Below, one piece after another: positions 44,145 to 54,458 of a DNA stretch of 64,000 nt (positions within the stretch are counted from its first letter, which is position 1; each line of letters starts with the position of its first letter). The stretch is from assembly GCA_002715465.1 (NCBI GenBank), contig PAYY01000005.1, positions 9,226 to 73,225 of the forward strand, read 5' to 3'. Position numbers and translations under genes: made by a program. Under the pieces are notes generated by a model, which worked only from the letters and a program-made list of their open reading frames with translations, was not told the DNA's origin and did not search any database. This stretch comes from Fidelibacterota bacterium (GTDB lineage: Bacteria; Marinisomatota; Marinisomatia; Marinisomatales; S15-B10).

Positions 44145-46737
44145 TATGCATATCTCCTTCAACAAGTTTTTTTATAATTATTGACATTTCAGAAAAAAGC
44201 TTATCAAAATCAATCTTTCCTTTTCCTCCAGCCGTAGCAAGATGAGGTTTACCTCCACCTCCGCCACCAATTTGATTGCCAATAATTTTTGCCAATTGAT
44301 TTGCATTAAAAGATTTCTTTTTAATGTCATCTGTAACTACACATACGATTACTGATCTATTTTCTATGACAGATGCTAATATGGCTATACCAGAGTCTAA
44401 TGAATCTCGTATTTTATCTCCAGTTTTCTTTAATAGGTTTAAATCATTAATTTGAAAAAGACCAGTTACAAATTTATATTTTCCTATATTTCTAGAATTT
44501 TTTACTATTTTGGATATTTGAACATCATTGATGTTAACTTGTTTCTTTTTAATTTCTTTTTCCAGATTTTTTCTTAATTCAAGAAGTGATTCAACTCTTG
44601 CCACTAATTCATCCTCATTAGAATTTAAAAGCATCTTTAAATCATGAATGCTATTAAAACCTTTTAAAAGATAATTTATTGATTCAAATCCTGTAACACA
44701 AACAAGCCTCCTTATACCTGTTGCTAATGAAGACTCTTCTTTTATTTTGAAAAAACCTATTTCTCCCGTTCTTTTTACATGTGTACCACCACATAACTCT
44801 TTTGAAAAGTTTCTTACGTCAATTACTCGAACTTGATCACCATATTTTTCTTCAAAAATTGCTTCAGCGCCCTCTTTTTTTGCTTCATCATAACTTTTTA
44901 AAGAAATATCAATTTTAGAATTTGTTTGAATTTCTTTATTCACAATTCTTTCTATAGAGTTAAGATCGTCAGAGGATATTTTTTCATAATGATTTATATC
45001 AAATCTCAAATAATTGGGACCCACTAAAGAACCGGCCTGTTGAATTTGATCGCCTAGAGTAATTTTTAATGCCTTGTGTAGTAAATGTGTAGCTGTATGA
45101 TTTTTATTTATGTTTAACCTTCGTTCTAAATCAATTGTTGCGGTTATATTAGCTGAAGTTATCTTACTACCTTTTTCAAATTTGCAAATGTGGATATGAT
45201 GAAGTCCATTCTTTATGGTATCTATAACATTCAATACAAATTCTTTACCAATAATTTTTCCTGTATCACCTATTTGCCCTCCTTGTTCGGCATAAAAAGG
45301 GGTTTTATCTAAAATGATTGAAATTTTATTTTCGCTCTCATTGTAACTACTTATTGATGCAGATATTGATAATTCATTGTATCCAACAAATTCTGTTTTT
45401 TTAACCTTTTTTATATGTGTCCAGATAATAGTTTTATTTGGATCAAATTTTGCCTTGTCACGTGCTTTTTTCTTTTGTTTTTTCATTAAACTTCTAAATT
45501 GAAGTTCATCGACTTGACAACCATTTTCCGAAGCCATTTGCACCGTTAAATCAAATGGAAACCCAAAAGTATCATAAAGTTTAAATGCATCCTTGCCAGA
45601 AATGATTTTTCCAGTTGTATTATTTAAAATGTTTTCAAATTGAATAATTCCACGATCTAAAGTTTCATTAAAATTTAATTCCTCAGATTCAACAACCTTT
45701 TTTATGTATTTAGATTTTTCAGATATCTCCGGATAAATATCGCCCATAATTTTTACAACAGGATCAACCAAATCTTTTAGAAAAGGTTTTTTATATCCTA
45801 AACTTCTGCCATACCTAGCAGCTCTTCGCAAAATTCGTCTCACTACATACCCCCGACCATCATTTGTAGGAATCACACCATCTCCTATCGAGAATGTAAG
45901 CATTCTAATATGGTCAGCTATAGCTCTATGAGCTATAAGGTTTTTTTCATACTTTACACCTAATAATTTTTCCTGTTGGGAAATTATGGGAAGAAACAGG
46001 TCCGTGTCATAATTGCTTGTTTTTCTTTGTAAAACTGCAGCTATTCTTTCAAGACCAGCTCCAGTATCAATATGTTTTTTTGGTAAATCTTCAAGTTTCC
46101 CATTGCTTAAACGATTATTTTCTATAAATACTAAATTCCATAATTCCCAATAGTCATCAGATACATTAACCCCTTTAGCTTGTTGATTAGAAATATTATT
46201 TCCAATATAATAATGTATTTCAGAACAAGGACCACAAGGACCTGTCTCTCCCATTTCCCAAAAGTTTTCTTTTTTGCCAAAAAACAACAATCTATCTGTT
46301 GAGATATCTGTAAAATCTTTCCATATATTGTATGCTTCTATATCTTCTTTATATACTGTAACCCAAAGTCTCTTTTTATTTAATTTCCAAATATCTGTAA
46401 GTAATTCCCAAGCCCATTTAATTGCTTCCTTTTTATAATAATCACCAAACGACCAATTACCAAGCATCTCAAAGAATGTATGATGATAAGTATCTAATCC
46501 TACTTGTTCTAAATCATTATGCTTCCCACTTACACGAATACATTTTTGACTATTATAAACTCTGAAACTTTTAGGAGATTCATTACCTAAGAGTACACCT
46601 TTAAATTGGTTCATTCCAGCATTGTTAAAAAGTAATGTTGGATCATCTTTAGGAATTAAGGAAGCACTTCTAACAAAGGAATGGTCTTTGTTAGAAAAAA
46701 AGTCAAAAAATTGCTTTCTAATTTCAGTAGACTTCAT
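44137..46737 (-). CDS. alaS: Alanyl-tRNA synthetase
   Basis: 866 aa. Class II core (FNNAGMNQFKGVLLG, MLGNWSFGDYYKKEAI, GPCGPCSEIHY), editing domain with HTATHLLH and CGGTHVKRTGEIGFF, and C-terminal Gly-rich GGGGGGKPHLATAGGKG. All three functional domains are complete. Confidence 0.98.
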   Translation of the reverse strand: MKSTEIRKQFFDFFSNKDHSFVRSASLIPKDDPTLLFNNAGMNQFKGVLLGNESPKSFRVYNSQKCIRVSGKHNDLEQVGLDTYHHTFFEMLGNWSFGDYYKKEAIKWAWELLTDIWKLNKKRLWVTVYKEDIEAYNIWKDFTDISTDRLLFFGKKENFWEMGETGPCGPCSEIHYYIGNNISNQQAKGVNVSDDYWELWNLVFIENNRLSNGKLEDLPKKHIDTGAGLERIAAVLQRKTSNYDTDLFLPIISQQEKLLGVKYEKNLIAHRAIADHIRMLTFSIGDGVIPTNDGRGYVVRRILRRAARYGRSLGYKKPFLKDLVDPVVKIMGDIYPEISEKSKYIKKVVESEELNFNETLDRGIIQFENILNNTTGKIISGKDAFKLYDTFGFPFDLTVQMASENGCQVDELQFRSLMKKQKKKARDKAKFDPNKTIIWTHIKKVKKTEFVGYNELSISASISSYNESENKISIILDKTPFYAEQGGQIGDTGKIIGKEFVLNVIDTIKNGLHHIHICKFEKGSKITSANITATIDLERRLNINKNHTATHLLHKALKITLGDQIQQAGSLVGPNYLRFDINHYEKISSDDLNSIERIVNKEIQTNSKIDISLKSYDEAKKEGAEAIFEEKYGDQVRVIDVRNFSKELCGGTHVKRTGEIGFFKIKEESSLATGIRRLVCVTGFESINYLLKGFNSIHDLKMLLNSNEDELVARVESLLELRKNLEKEIKKKQVNINDVQISKIVKNSRNIGKYKFVTGLFQINDLNLLKKTGDKIRDSLDSGIAILASVIENRSVIVCVVTDDIKKKSFNANQLAKIIGNQIGGGGGGKPHLATAGGKGKIDFDKLFSEMSIIIKKLVEGDMHNG

Positions 46738-46839
46738 AATCAGAATTTAATTTGTTACGAATCTATAACCATCAGATGTCATTATAAAAATATAATCAGA
46801 ATTCAAATTTGATGAATTAACCATATTTGTTACATTATT

Positions 46840-47364
46840 TTAAATATCTATTCTTAATTGATTAGTAATAATGTTTATATCATCCCAAGAAAAACCTTTT
46901 CTTAATAACATTCTATTTGCTCGATCAAAATCTTTTTTGCTAATCTTTTCTCTACTTTTGAAACCTCTTTTCTTTAATAGAGTGTTAATAAGACTATCTA
47001 TTGGATATTGTTTATATGTTAAACGAATAGTTTTTTTAATAGTCTCATTATTTATTCCTTTAATATATAGTTCCTTTTGAAGAGCTTTTGGGCCTAAAAA
47101 GGAATTTTTAACCTTAAACTGAGCATATAGGTTTGCAAAATTTTCGTCATTGATAACTTGATCCTTTTCGAGTTCTAATACGACCTTATTTACTATCGTG
47201 TTACTCCAACCCTTTTGAATTAATTTATCTGTAATCTCTTTTTTACTTCTTGGACGGAAATTGAGCATATTAAGAGCTAAAAACTTTGCTTTACTAAAAT
47301 TACTATTTTCATTAAAATTATCAGAATCATGAATAGTTTGCTCCCCAGACTTTTCTTCAGTCAT
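46840..47364 (-). CDS. recX: Regulatory protein RecX
   Basis: 174 aa. KAKFLALNMLNFRPRSKKEITDKLIQKG, VVLELEKDQVINDENFANLY and FDRANRMLLRKGFSWDDI are RecX three-helix repeats. It inhibits or modulates RecA filaments. It is located 88 bases after recA, with alaS downstream. Confidence 0.92.
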   Translation of the reverse strand: MTEEKSGEQTIHDSDNFNENSNFSKAKFLALNMLNFRPRSKKEITDKLIQKGWSNTIVNKVVLELEKDQVINDENFANLYAQFKVKNSFLGPKALQKELYIKGINNETIKKTIRLTYKQYPIDSLINTLLKKRGFKSREKISKKDFDRANRMLLRKGFSWDDINIITNQLRIDI

Positions 47365-47452
47365 TACTTAAAACTCACTATTGAAAAAACCAGAAGGAAA
47401 TTCTCATAATAATAAATTGAATGTTTTCTAATTAGATTGAGTTTTAGATATG

Positions 47453-48496
47453 TTAATTAGAATCATTTGATTGTGTTTTATTTTCTTCAATTTCATTAAG
47501 ACCTAAAAAAGCTTTTACTTCATTTTCTATTTTAGCTCTTGTATCAGAATATTCCCGTAAATATGCTTTTGTATTTTCTCTTCCCTGTCCAATTCGTTCA
47601 TTTCCATATGAGTACCAGGCTCCAGATTTTTCAACAATATTTGCTGTAACAGAAAGATCTAGCAAATCCCCTTCATATGAAATTCCTTCTCCATACATTA
47701 TATCAAATTCTGTCTGTCTAAAAGGTGGGGCACATTTATTTTTAACAACTTTTGCCCTAACTCTATTACCAATATTTGAATCTCCTTCTTTAATTGCACC
47801 AATGCGACGTATATCAATTCTTACTGAAGTATAAAATTTTAAAGCTCTTCCACCAGGTGTAGTTTCAGGATTCCCAAACATAACACCAATTTTTTCTCTT
47901 ATTTGATTTATAAATATGACAGCAGTTTTAGACTTAGATACTGATCCAGTTAACTTTCTCAAGGCTTGAGACATTAATCGGGCTTGGAGACCAACAAAAC
48001 TATCACCCATCTCACCTTCTAATTCGACTCTTGGAACTAATGCAGCTACCGAATCAACAATTACCAGGTCAACAGCACCGCTACGAACTAAAGTATCACA
48101 AATTTCTAATGCCTGTTCGCCAGTATCTGGTTGAGATACTAAAAGATCAGTAATATCGACTCCCAATTTTTCAGCATATGATGGATCCATAGCATGTTCA
48201 GCATCAATAAAAACACCATAACCTCCTAATTTTTGTGTTTCAGCTAAAATATGTAAGGCTAAGGTTGTTTTTCCAGAAGCCTCAGGTCCATATATTTCTG
48301 TTATCCTTCCCCTTGGTACACCACCTATACCTAAAGCTGAATCTAGAGATATAGCTCCAGTTGGAATTCCTTCTACGCCAACTATTAAATTGTCATCACC
48401 TAATCTCATAATAGAACCTTTGCCAAATTGCTTGTCAATTTGACCAAGCGCTAAGTCAAGAGCTTTGGTTTTATTGTTGGATTGCTTTTTTGTCAT
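47453..48496 (-). CDS. recA: Recombinase RecA
   Basis: 347 aa. [22 protein letters not shown], Walker [34 protein letters not shown], and [22 protein letters not shown] (loop 2) are present. A strong AAGGAG site precedes the ATG. A small inverted repeat upstream may be an SOS operator. Confidence 0.99.
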   Translation of the reverse strand: MTKKQSNNKTKALDLALGQIDKQFGKGSIMRLGDDNLIVGVEGIPTGAISLDSALGIGGVPRGRITEIYGPEASGKTTLALHILAETQKLGGYGVFIDAEHAMDPSYAEKLGVDITDLLVSQPDTGEQALEICDTLVRSGAVDLVIVDSVAALVPRVELEGEMGDSFVGLQARLMSQALRKLTGSVSKSKTAVIFINQIREKIGVMFGNPETTPGGRALKFYTSVRIDIRRIGAIKEGDSNIGNRVRAKVVKNKCAPPFRQTEFDIMYGEGISYEGDLLDLSVTANIVEKSGAWYSYGNERIGQGRENTKAYLREYSDTRAKIENEVKAFLGLNEIEENKTQSNDSN

Positions 48497-48541
48497 TAAA
48501 ATGCTCCTTTTCCATATTCATTAATATCGTCGAAATTTTTA

Positions 48542-48554
48542 TTGTTGACAACAA
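48542..48554. promoter_or_regulatory. Inverted repeat upstream of recA, possible SOS operator
   Basis: TTGTTG-A-CAACAA, 6-bp arms around one base, centred about 52 bases before the recA start. It overlaps a minus-strand TTGTCA that could be a -35 element with a weak -10 (TATTAA) 19 bases on. LexA boxes vary between phyla, and no lexA is in the window. Confidence 0.35.
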
Positions 48555-48619
48555 ACCCAGAGATACGATCCATAGTTTATAATATACGAAAGTTCTATTT
48601 GTTTTTAATTATTGAATAG

Positions 48620-49198
48620 CTAATTATTTGAAAAGTAGTGTGTACCAAGAAGAGAATAAATAGGTCCACTTCCTATTGTTTCAGTCCTAAATAATGAAAT
48701 CTTTTGCACTTTAAATTTTACTGGATTATAACTGGCATTTAAAAATGATGTTAAATCTGGAGTAGTTGTTTGGGGATATCTAATTCTACCGAGTGTAATA
48801 TGGGGAATAAAATTATTGAAATTATCACTAGGATAACCATTTTGCGATAAAATTTTGTTTATATAAGATTCTAGATCACTTAATTTTGAAAGATTGCCAT
48901 TAATTCCTAACCAAATTATCCGTGGTCTTTGAATTTTAGGAAAAATTCCTGTTCCTTTAATCTCTAAAGAAAACTCTCTGAAATCTTTTACAATATTTTC
49001 TAGAATATTATTTATTTTTTTGATTTCGCTATTAACTGTTGGTCCAATATATCGCAATGTTAGATGAATATTTTCTATATTAACCCAATTAACATTGTCT
49101 GTTTTTCTAAAGTTTTCTGATTTCAATCTTTTGATTTTTTCTTTTATTTTATTTCCAACATCTATAGAGATAAATGTCTTTATCAATTTTTCTCCCAT
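48620..49198 (-). CDS. thpR: RNA 2',3'-cyclic phosphodiesterase (2H family)
   Basis: 192 aa. It has both catalytic H-x-T motifs, HLTLRYIG and HITLGRIRYP, and TFISIDVGNKIKEKIK at the N-terminus. It belongs to the ThpR/LigT group acting on 2',3'-cyclic phosphate RNA ends. It is placed between cinA and recA, a neighbourhood that recurs in bacteria. Confidence 0.92.
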   Translation of the reverse strand: MGEKLIKTFISIDVGNKIKEKIKRLKSENFRKTDNVNWVNIENIHLTLRYIGPTVNSEIKKINNILENIVKDFREFSLEIKGTGIFPKIQRPRIIWLGINGNLSKLSDLESYINKILSQNGYPSDNFNNFIPHITLGRIRYPQTTTPDLTSFLNASYNPVKFKVQKISLFRTETIGSGPIYSLLGTHYFSNN

Positions 49199-49341
49199 TG
49201 TTTTTTTAAAGAATTATATCTATGAATTTTATCATAATTTATTTTACTACTTTAAAATTAGGCGGGTTGTTACCATAAAAATACAATTAGACTTATATAA
49301 AACTGGCATTTTAAGTAATGTTTTCTTCAAAAGAATCTATA

Positions 49342-50559
49342 CTAAATTAATCCAGTTAATCTTAGCCTAATAATATTTAGAGCTTTTTGTGCTGATAATT
49401 CTTTATTAAATCTTCTATCATTAAAAAATGTTGATGAGTTAAAATATGGTTTAATACCATCATCAAGAGCAAAACAGGTAAAACCAATAGGTTTAGTATC
49501 TGTTCCACCTCTAGGTCCAGCAATACCAGTAATAGATAATCCCAAATCTGTATTGAAGATTTTCCTTACTCCTTTTGCCATTTGACATGCTGTCTCAACA
49601 CTTACTGCTCCAAATTTATTTATTGTCTCAACATCAACGCCTAGGATTTTTATTTTAGATTCATCAGAATAGCAAACTACACCGCCTTTAAAATAGTTTG
49701 AAGAACTAGGAATATTTGTAATCCTATCGCCCAAAAGTCCTCCAGTACAAGATTCAGCTATAGACAATGTCATTCCTTGTTTCTGTAAAATTTCTCCTAT
49801 AGATTGTTCTAATGTAACCCAATCTTCAGCATATACAAATTTACCCACCACTTTATATATTTCTTTTGCTAGGATGGATATGGCACTCTTATCATTTGAT
49901 GTTAATCTGATATCAACACCACTAAATCCAGGTAAAAACCCTATTGAAACATTAGAATCAATAATTATATCTCCAAGCAATTCATGTAATACTGATTCCA
50001 TTATTCCAGTTGTTCTAATATTAGATACAAAAAGTTCTTCTGGAACTAATCGTTTTAATTCAGGAAGTATATAATCTTCCATCATTGTCTTCATTTCAGT
50101 TGGTACCCCTGGAAGTAGAAAAAACCAAGTATCATCAATAATACAAGAAACTCCTCTAGCAGATCCTTTAGGATTTGATATAACATTACCCTTTTTAGGA
50201 ACTAAAGCCTGATTTTTATTAACTTCAGGCATAGAAATACCCCTAGTTTTAAAACGAAATTTTAAATCTTCAAGATATTGTTCATCAATTTCTAGCTCTG
50301 TATTAACAAAATCGCAATAGGCATCAAGAGTAACATCGTCACTAGTAGGACCTAAACCTCCAGTACAAATTACTATATTTGCTTTATCAACTGATAAAGA
50401 CATGGCATTAATGATTTCTTCTTTCTCATCTGGGACTGTTGTTCTCCATGTTGGCAAAATCCCTATGTCAATTAATTTCCTTCCAATCCAAGCACCATTT
50501 GAATCAACCGTATAGCCACCTAGTAATTCATTCCCAATAGTTATGATTGAACTTTTCAT
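49342..50559 (-). CDS. cinA: CinA: nicotinamide-nucleotide amidase / COG1058 protein
   Basis: 405 aa. The N-terminal MoeA-like half has IITIGNELLGGYTVDSNGAW and VICTGGLGPTSDDVTLDA; the C-terminal PncC half has LSIAESCTGGLLGDRIT and LGLSITGIAGPRGGTDTKPIG. It deamidates NMN in the pyridine nucleotide cycle. It overlaps pgpA by 4 bases. The cinA-(thpR)-recA order is common. Confidence 0.95.
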   Translation of the reverse strand: MKSSIITIGNELLGGYTVDSNGAWIGRKLIDIGILPTWRTTVPDEKEEIINAMSLSVDKANIVICTGGLGPTSDDVTLDAYCDFVNTELEIDEQYLEDLKFRFKTRGISMPEVNKNQALVPKKGNVISNPKGSARGVSCIIDDTWFFLLPGVPTEMKTMMEDYILPELKRLVPEELFVSNIRTTGIMESVLHELLGDIIIDSNVSIGFLPGFSGVDIRLTSNDKSAISILAKEIYKVVGKFVYAEDWVTLEQSIGEILQKQGMTLSIAESCTGGLLGDRITNIPSSSNYFKGGVVCYSDESKIKILGVDVETINKFGAVSVETACQMAKGVRKIFNTDLGLSITGIAGPRGGTDTKPIGFTCFALDDGIKPYFNSSTFFNDRRFNKELSAQKALNIIRLRLTGLI

Positions 50560-51014
50560 GTAATACTTATTATTGCTTTTGTTATAACACCTGAATATAA
50601 TCCGGCTATTAAATCATCGGACATAATACCTAGACCTCCCTCTAATTTTTCAAATCTATTAACAGGATAAATTTTAAATATATCGAATAGTCTAAATATT
50701 ATGAATGCGGTTAATAACCAGATTGCAATTTTAGGTACAAAAAGCAATGCTACCCACATCCCAACACATTCATCAATAATTATATAAGAAGGATCTTTAA
50801 CGTTATTTTTTCTCTCAATAAAGCCAGTTGAAAAAACACCAATTGTAAAGATTAACAATAAAATAAAAATTAGATTAAGAGTTTTTATATCTGGTAAATA
50901 GATCCAGCCAAGAACAGCTACAAGACTTCCCATGGTTCCTGGTGCAAATGGAAAGTATCCTAAACGAAAACAAGTTGAAAAGAAATCCGCACCAAAAAAA
51001 ATAATTGTTTTCAC
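50556..51014 (-). CDS. pgpA: Phosphatidylglycerophosphatase A
   Basis: 152 aa, integral membrane. GYFPFAPGTMGSLVAVLGW, IIDECVGMWVALLFVP and FRLFDIFKIYPVNRFEKLEGGLGIMSDDLIAGL are PgpA signatures with the acidic catalytic residues. It converts phosphatidylglycerophosphate to phosphatidylglycerol and overlaps pgsA by 4 bases, so the two consecutive steps are co-encoded. Confidence 0.94.
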   Translation of the reverse strand: MKTIIFFGADFFSTCFRLGYFPFAPGTMGSLVAVLGWIYLPDIKTLNLIFILLLIFTIGVFSTGFIERKNNVKDPSYIIIDECVGMWVALLFVPKIAIWLLTAFIIFRLFDIFKIYPVNRFEKLEGGLGIMSDDLIAGLYSGVITKAIISIT

Positions 51015-51607
51015 ATATTACGCTTTGAATTACCTATAAACAAACGAATGGCATATCTATTGACATATAGATAATTTATCCCAGTGTAAACTGTAAATAT
51101 TGTGGTTAATAATACACAATGCCAAATTAGATTAAATCTATCAATAAATTCTATATAAATTGAATTGTTGAAATCTGGAAAGTTTTTAAAAGTTAAATAA
51201 ATTAAAATTATAACTATTGAAATAAGTTGAATTCCTGTTTTTGCCTTTGCTACTTTACTTGTTACTAAACTTATTCCTTGATTGATAAAGACCATCCTCA
51301 AGCCAGTAACAAATAAATCCCTAAAAATAATCAAGATGACCATCCAAAAAGGTATTTTCCCCAATAGGGCAAAAGAAAGGAATGAAGAAACAACAAGAAT
51401 TTTATCAGCTAATGGATCTAAAAACTCACCAGCTTTTGAGACAAGATCCTTTTTTCTTGCAATATGCCCATCAAAAGCATCTGTAATAGCTGCAATTATA
51501 AAAATTATTAGAGCAAAAAGTTTTGACCATGGAGATTCATAAAATAAAAAAAGTATGAAAAGAGGAGTTAATAAAATCCTGCCAATAGTAAGTACATTAG
51601 GAAGCAT
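51011..51607 (-). CDS. pgsA: CDP-diacylglycerol-glycerol-3-phosphate 3-phosphatidyltransferase
   Basis: 198 aa with the CDP-alcohol motif in DAFDGHIARKKDLVSKAGEFLDPLADKILV and MLPNVLTIGRILLTPLFIL at the start. The adjacent pgpA catalyses the next step, which supports PgsA rather than another member of the family. The start codon shares one base with the recR stop (TAATG). Confidence 0.93.
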   Translation of the reverse strand: MLPNVLTIGRILLTPLFILFLFYESPWSKLFALIIFIIAAITDAFDGHIARKKDLVSKAGEFLDPLADKILVVSSFLSFALLGKIPFWMVILIIFRDLFVTGLRMVFINQGISLVTSKVAKAKTGIQLISIVIILIYLTFKNFPDFNNSIYIEFIDRFNLIWHCVLLTTIFTVYTGINYLYVNRYAIRLFIGNSKRNM

Positions 51608-52200
51608 TATATTTCTCTCCGACCTTCAAGTGCACTCACAAGTGTTGCTTCATCTGTATACTCTAAATCACCTCCCACAGGTATTCCACTAGCTAATCGA
51701 GTAATTTTTACATCTTTTTCTTTTAATACTTTTGCTAAATACAATGCGGTGGTTTCACCTTCTGAACTTGGATTTGTCGCAAGTATAATTTCCTCTGTTC
51801 CAGTAATTTTATCAAGAAGAGTAGAAATATGAAGTTTTTCTGGTCCAATTCCATCTAAAGGGGATAAAACCCCTCCTAAAACATGATATTTACCATTATA
51901 ATGTTTAGTTTTTTCAAAAGCTACCAGATCAGTTGTATCCTCCACTACACATATTAACATATTATTTCTATTCTCATCAGAACAGATGGAACAGGGTATA
52001 ATTTCAGAAATATTATGACATGTTGGGCATTCATGTATTTGTGCTTTTACGTCACTAATTGCTTGAGAAAGTTCTTCTGCCCATAGATTTTTTGACTTTA
52101 ATAAAAAGAAAGCCATTCTCTCTGCAGTTTTTTTACCAATTCCTGGGAACTCAGATAAGCCCAATACAAGTCTGTTAAATGATTCAGGTAAACCGTTCAC
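51607..52200 (-). CDS. recR: Recombination protein RecR
   Basis: 197 aa. Helix-hairpin-helix (FPGIGKKTAERMAFFLL), a C4 zinc finger (CPTCHNISEIIPCSICSD), and a Toprim domain (CVVEDTTDLVAFEKT, ILATNPSSEGETTALYL, ARLASGIPVGGDLEYTD-type end). It starts with GTG, overlapping the ybaB stop by one base (TAGTG). Confidence 0.97.
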   Translation of the reverse strand: MNGLPESFNRLVLGLSEFPGIGKKTAERMAFFLLKSKNLWAEELSQAISDVKAQIHECPTCHNISEIIPCSICSDENRNNMLICVVEDTTDLVAFEKTKHYNGKYHVLGGVLSPLDGIGPEKLHISTLLDKITGTEEIILATNPSSEGETTALYLAKVLKEKDVKITRLASGIPVGGDLEYTDEATLVSALEGRREI

Positions 52201-52538
52201 TAAGAATCACTTTGTAAATTCAAATTACCTAATTCACTCATCATACTACCAGATACTGAAGACATTTTTTTCTGTGATGCTTTATTAGCCTTTTTCACAC
52301 CTTGATTAACAGCTGCTACAACAAGGTCTTCAATCATCTCTATATCATCACCCAACAAATCAGGATCAATTTTTAAGGATAATAATTCATATTTACCATT
52401 AATTTTTGCTTCAACCATACCACCTCCAGCCTGACCGATTAAAACTAATTTTTCAAGTTCAGCTTGAGTTTCCTCAATCTTTTTCTGTACATTTTTCGCT
52501 TGTTTTAAAATATTTTGAAAATTTCCTTTACCAAACAT
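52200..52538 (-). CDS. YbaB/EbfC nucleoid-associated protein
   Basis: 112 aa. MFGKGNFQNILKQAKNVQKKI, QAGGGMVEAKINGKYELLSLKIDPDLL and DLVVAAVNQGVKKA match the family. It is part of the conserved dnaX-ybaB-recR unit. A TAGGAG ribosome binding site is present. Confidence 0.95.
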   Translation of the reverse strand: MFGKGNFQNILKQAKNVQKKIEETQAELEKLVLIGQAGGGMVEAKINGKYELLSLKIDPDLLGDDIEMIEDLVVAAVNQGVKKANKASQKKMSSVSGSMMSELGNLNLQSDS

Positions 52539-52546
52539 TTTCTCTC

Positions 52547-54271
52547 CTATTTATCTTTAAATTTTAATTCTCCACCAAATACTTCTAGCATTTTTTTTGT
52601 CACTAAATTTTTTTCCTTATTATCCTCTGATAATTTTTTTTCACTTATTACGAAATCAACCCTTAATTCCTTGTTTAAAATATTATTTAAACTTTTTTCA
52701 ATTTTTCTTGAATTCTTCTTTAAAACTTCAATTTGAAATTTATTACTTTTTGAAAAAGCTATAATAATTTTAGATCCAACAACTTCTATTGGTTTACCAC
52801 TAGATAAAAAAGTCCCAATAGAAGCTCCACTTTCAGATACTTTTGAAAGTAGAGATTTCCAATTTTTAGAAACTTCTTCTAACAATTCAATTGAGTCAGC
52901 TGATGATTCAATTTTAGCTTCAGGATTTATTTTTTTAGTTTTTTTCTTTAGATTATCAGTGTTTTTGTAATTAACACTAGAAGTATTTAATTCTTCATCA
53001 GAAACTAATAAATCGTTTCCATCCTTTTTTTTCAGCTTTTGACTTTCCTCATTATTATTAACCAAGTTTTCTATTACAATTTCTTTTTTATCGATAATAT
53101 TTTCAGTTTTCTTTAAATCGATTGAAGTATTTGATTCAATATTTGTTGTAGATAGTTTTTCAATTAGGTCTTCAATGATTATTGACGAGTCCATCTCTAA
53201 TAATTTTAACATCATTACTTCTACATATACCTTAGTTTGTTCTATATGTTTTAGTTCAGATTCCATTTTACTCGAAATATCTAGAATTCGAATGATATCT
53301 CGAGAGTTCCATTTTGTGGAATTTTCCTTGTATTGAGATTTTAAATCTGATGTCATATCTAAAATTTCTTCTCCTTCATCAATAGTAGAAATTAATAGGT
53401 TTAGTAAATGACTATTAAAACCTCTAATAAAATCACTCAAAGAATAACCGCTTACATAAATTTGATTTAGAATTTTTAATAAAGAATTTCTGTTTTTAGA
53501 TAATAATGAATTAGAAACTTTAAAGAATATATCTACTGGTATGATTCTAAGCATTTCAATAGCATCCTTCATCGTGATATTATTGCCAGAAAATGCTAGA
53601 AGTTGATCTGTTAAACTTAAAGCATCTCTTAAACTCCCATCTGAATTATTTCCAATTAAAGTAAATACTTCATCCTCAATAGAAAAATTTTCTTTTTTTG
53701 CAATATTATTTAAACATTCATTAATAGTTTTTACAGAAATTCTATGAAAATCATATCTTTGACATCGGGAGATTATAGTTGGTAAAACCTTATTCGATTC
53801 TGTTGTAGCAAAAATAAATTTTACATGTGCTGGAGGTTCTTCAAGAGTTTTAAGTAATGCGTTAAAGGCTGCTTGAGTTAACATATGCACTTCATCAATT
53901 ATGAAAATTTTATATCGTGAATTCATAGGTGAGTATTTTACAAGATCCCTCAAATTTCGTATTTCATCTATGCCTCGATTTGATGCACCATCAATTTCTA
54001 TAACATCCATATTACGTGAAGATGATATTTCTTCACAATTGTTACATCCATTACAAGGGTTACCACTATTCCTTTCAATGCAATTTAATGCTTTTGCTAA
54101 AACACGAGCTGTTGTTGTCTTTCCAACACCTCTAGGACCACAAAATAAATAGGCATGTGCAATCCTATCTTTTTTAAATGAATTTAAAATTGTTTGTGTA
54201 ACATGTTCTTGACCTAGAATGTCATGGAATGTTTCGGGTCTATATTTTCTTGCTAATACTAAGTAACTCAT
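52547..54271 (-). CDS. dnaX: DNA polymerase III subunit gamma/tau
   Basis: 574 aa. The AAA+ clamp-loader module has Walker A GPRGVGKTT, a zinc finger (CIERNSGNPCNGCNNC), Walker B FIIDEVHML, and ATTESNKVLPTIISRCQRYDF. A Lys-rich linker and a C-terminal tau-specific domain follow. An A8 run at 53025-53032 (codons 414-416) could allow slippage; the shifted frame would stop after 11 further codons, giving a gamma-like product of about 424 aa. It leads the dnaX-ybaB-recR-pgsA-pgpA-cinA run. Confidence 0.97.
   Translation of the reverse strand: MSYLVLARKYRPETFHDILGQEHVTQTILNSFKKDRIAHAYLFCGPRGVGKTTTARVLAKALNCIERNSGNPCNGCNNCEEISSSRNMDVIEIDGASNRGIDEIRNLRDLVKYSPMNSRYKIFIIDEVHMLTQAAFNALLKTLEEPPAHVKFIFATTESNKVLPTIISRCQRYDFHRISVKTINECLNNIAKKENFSIEDEVFTLIGNNSDGSLRDALSLTDQLLAFSGNNITMKDAIEMLRIIPVDIFFKVSNSLLSKNRNSLLKILNQIYVSGYSLSDFIRGFNSHLLNLLISTIDEGEEILDMTSDLKSQYKENSTKWNSRDIIRILDISSKMESELKHIEQTKVYVEVMMLKLLEMDSSIIIEDLIEKLSTTNIESNTSIDLKKTENIIDKKEIVIENLVNNNEESQKLKKKDGNDLLVSDEELNTSSVNYKNTDNLKKKTKKINPEAKIESSADSIELLEEVSKNWKSLLSKVSESGASIGTFLSSGKPIEVVGSKIIIAFSKSNKFQIEVLKKNSRKIEKSLNNILNKELRVDFVISEKKLSEDNKEKNLVTKKMLEVFGGELKFKDK
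53025..53032 (-). other. A8 run in dnaX, possible gamma/tau slippage site
   Basis: On the coding strand CTG-AAAAAAAA-GG follows Leu413. Reading one base back gives KKKGWKRFISF and then TGA; the +1 frame also stops within about ten codons. Thermus and E. coli dnaX make gamma by slippage or frameshifting at comparable A-runs after the AAA+ domain. There is no obvious downstream stimulator, and such runs are frequent in this AT-rich genome. Confidence 0.35.
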
Positions 54272-54458
54272 TTTTACCTTTGCGAGTTATAAAGGTATCT
54301 AATTTACTCGACCATTCAATGTAAGTTATTTCTACCAAAATGTGATAGAGTACTTTAAAACTAGTTAATTAAATTCTGTACTATTAAAAACAATTGATAA
54401 GTTAATTAGAATTAATAGTTGTAGTAAACATAAGTATAAAGAATTTTAACTTTAAGCA

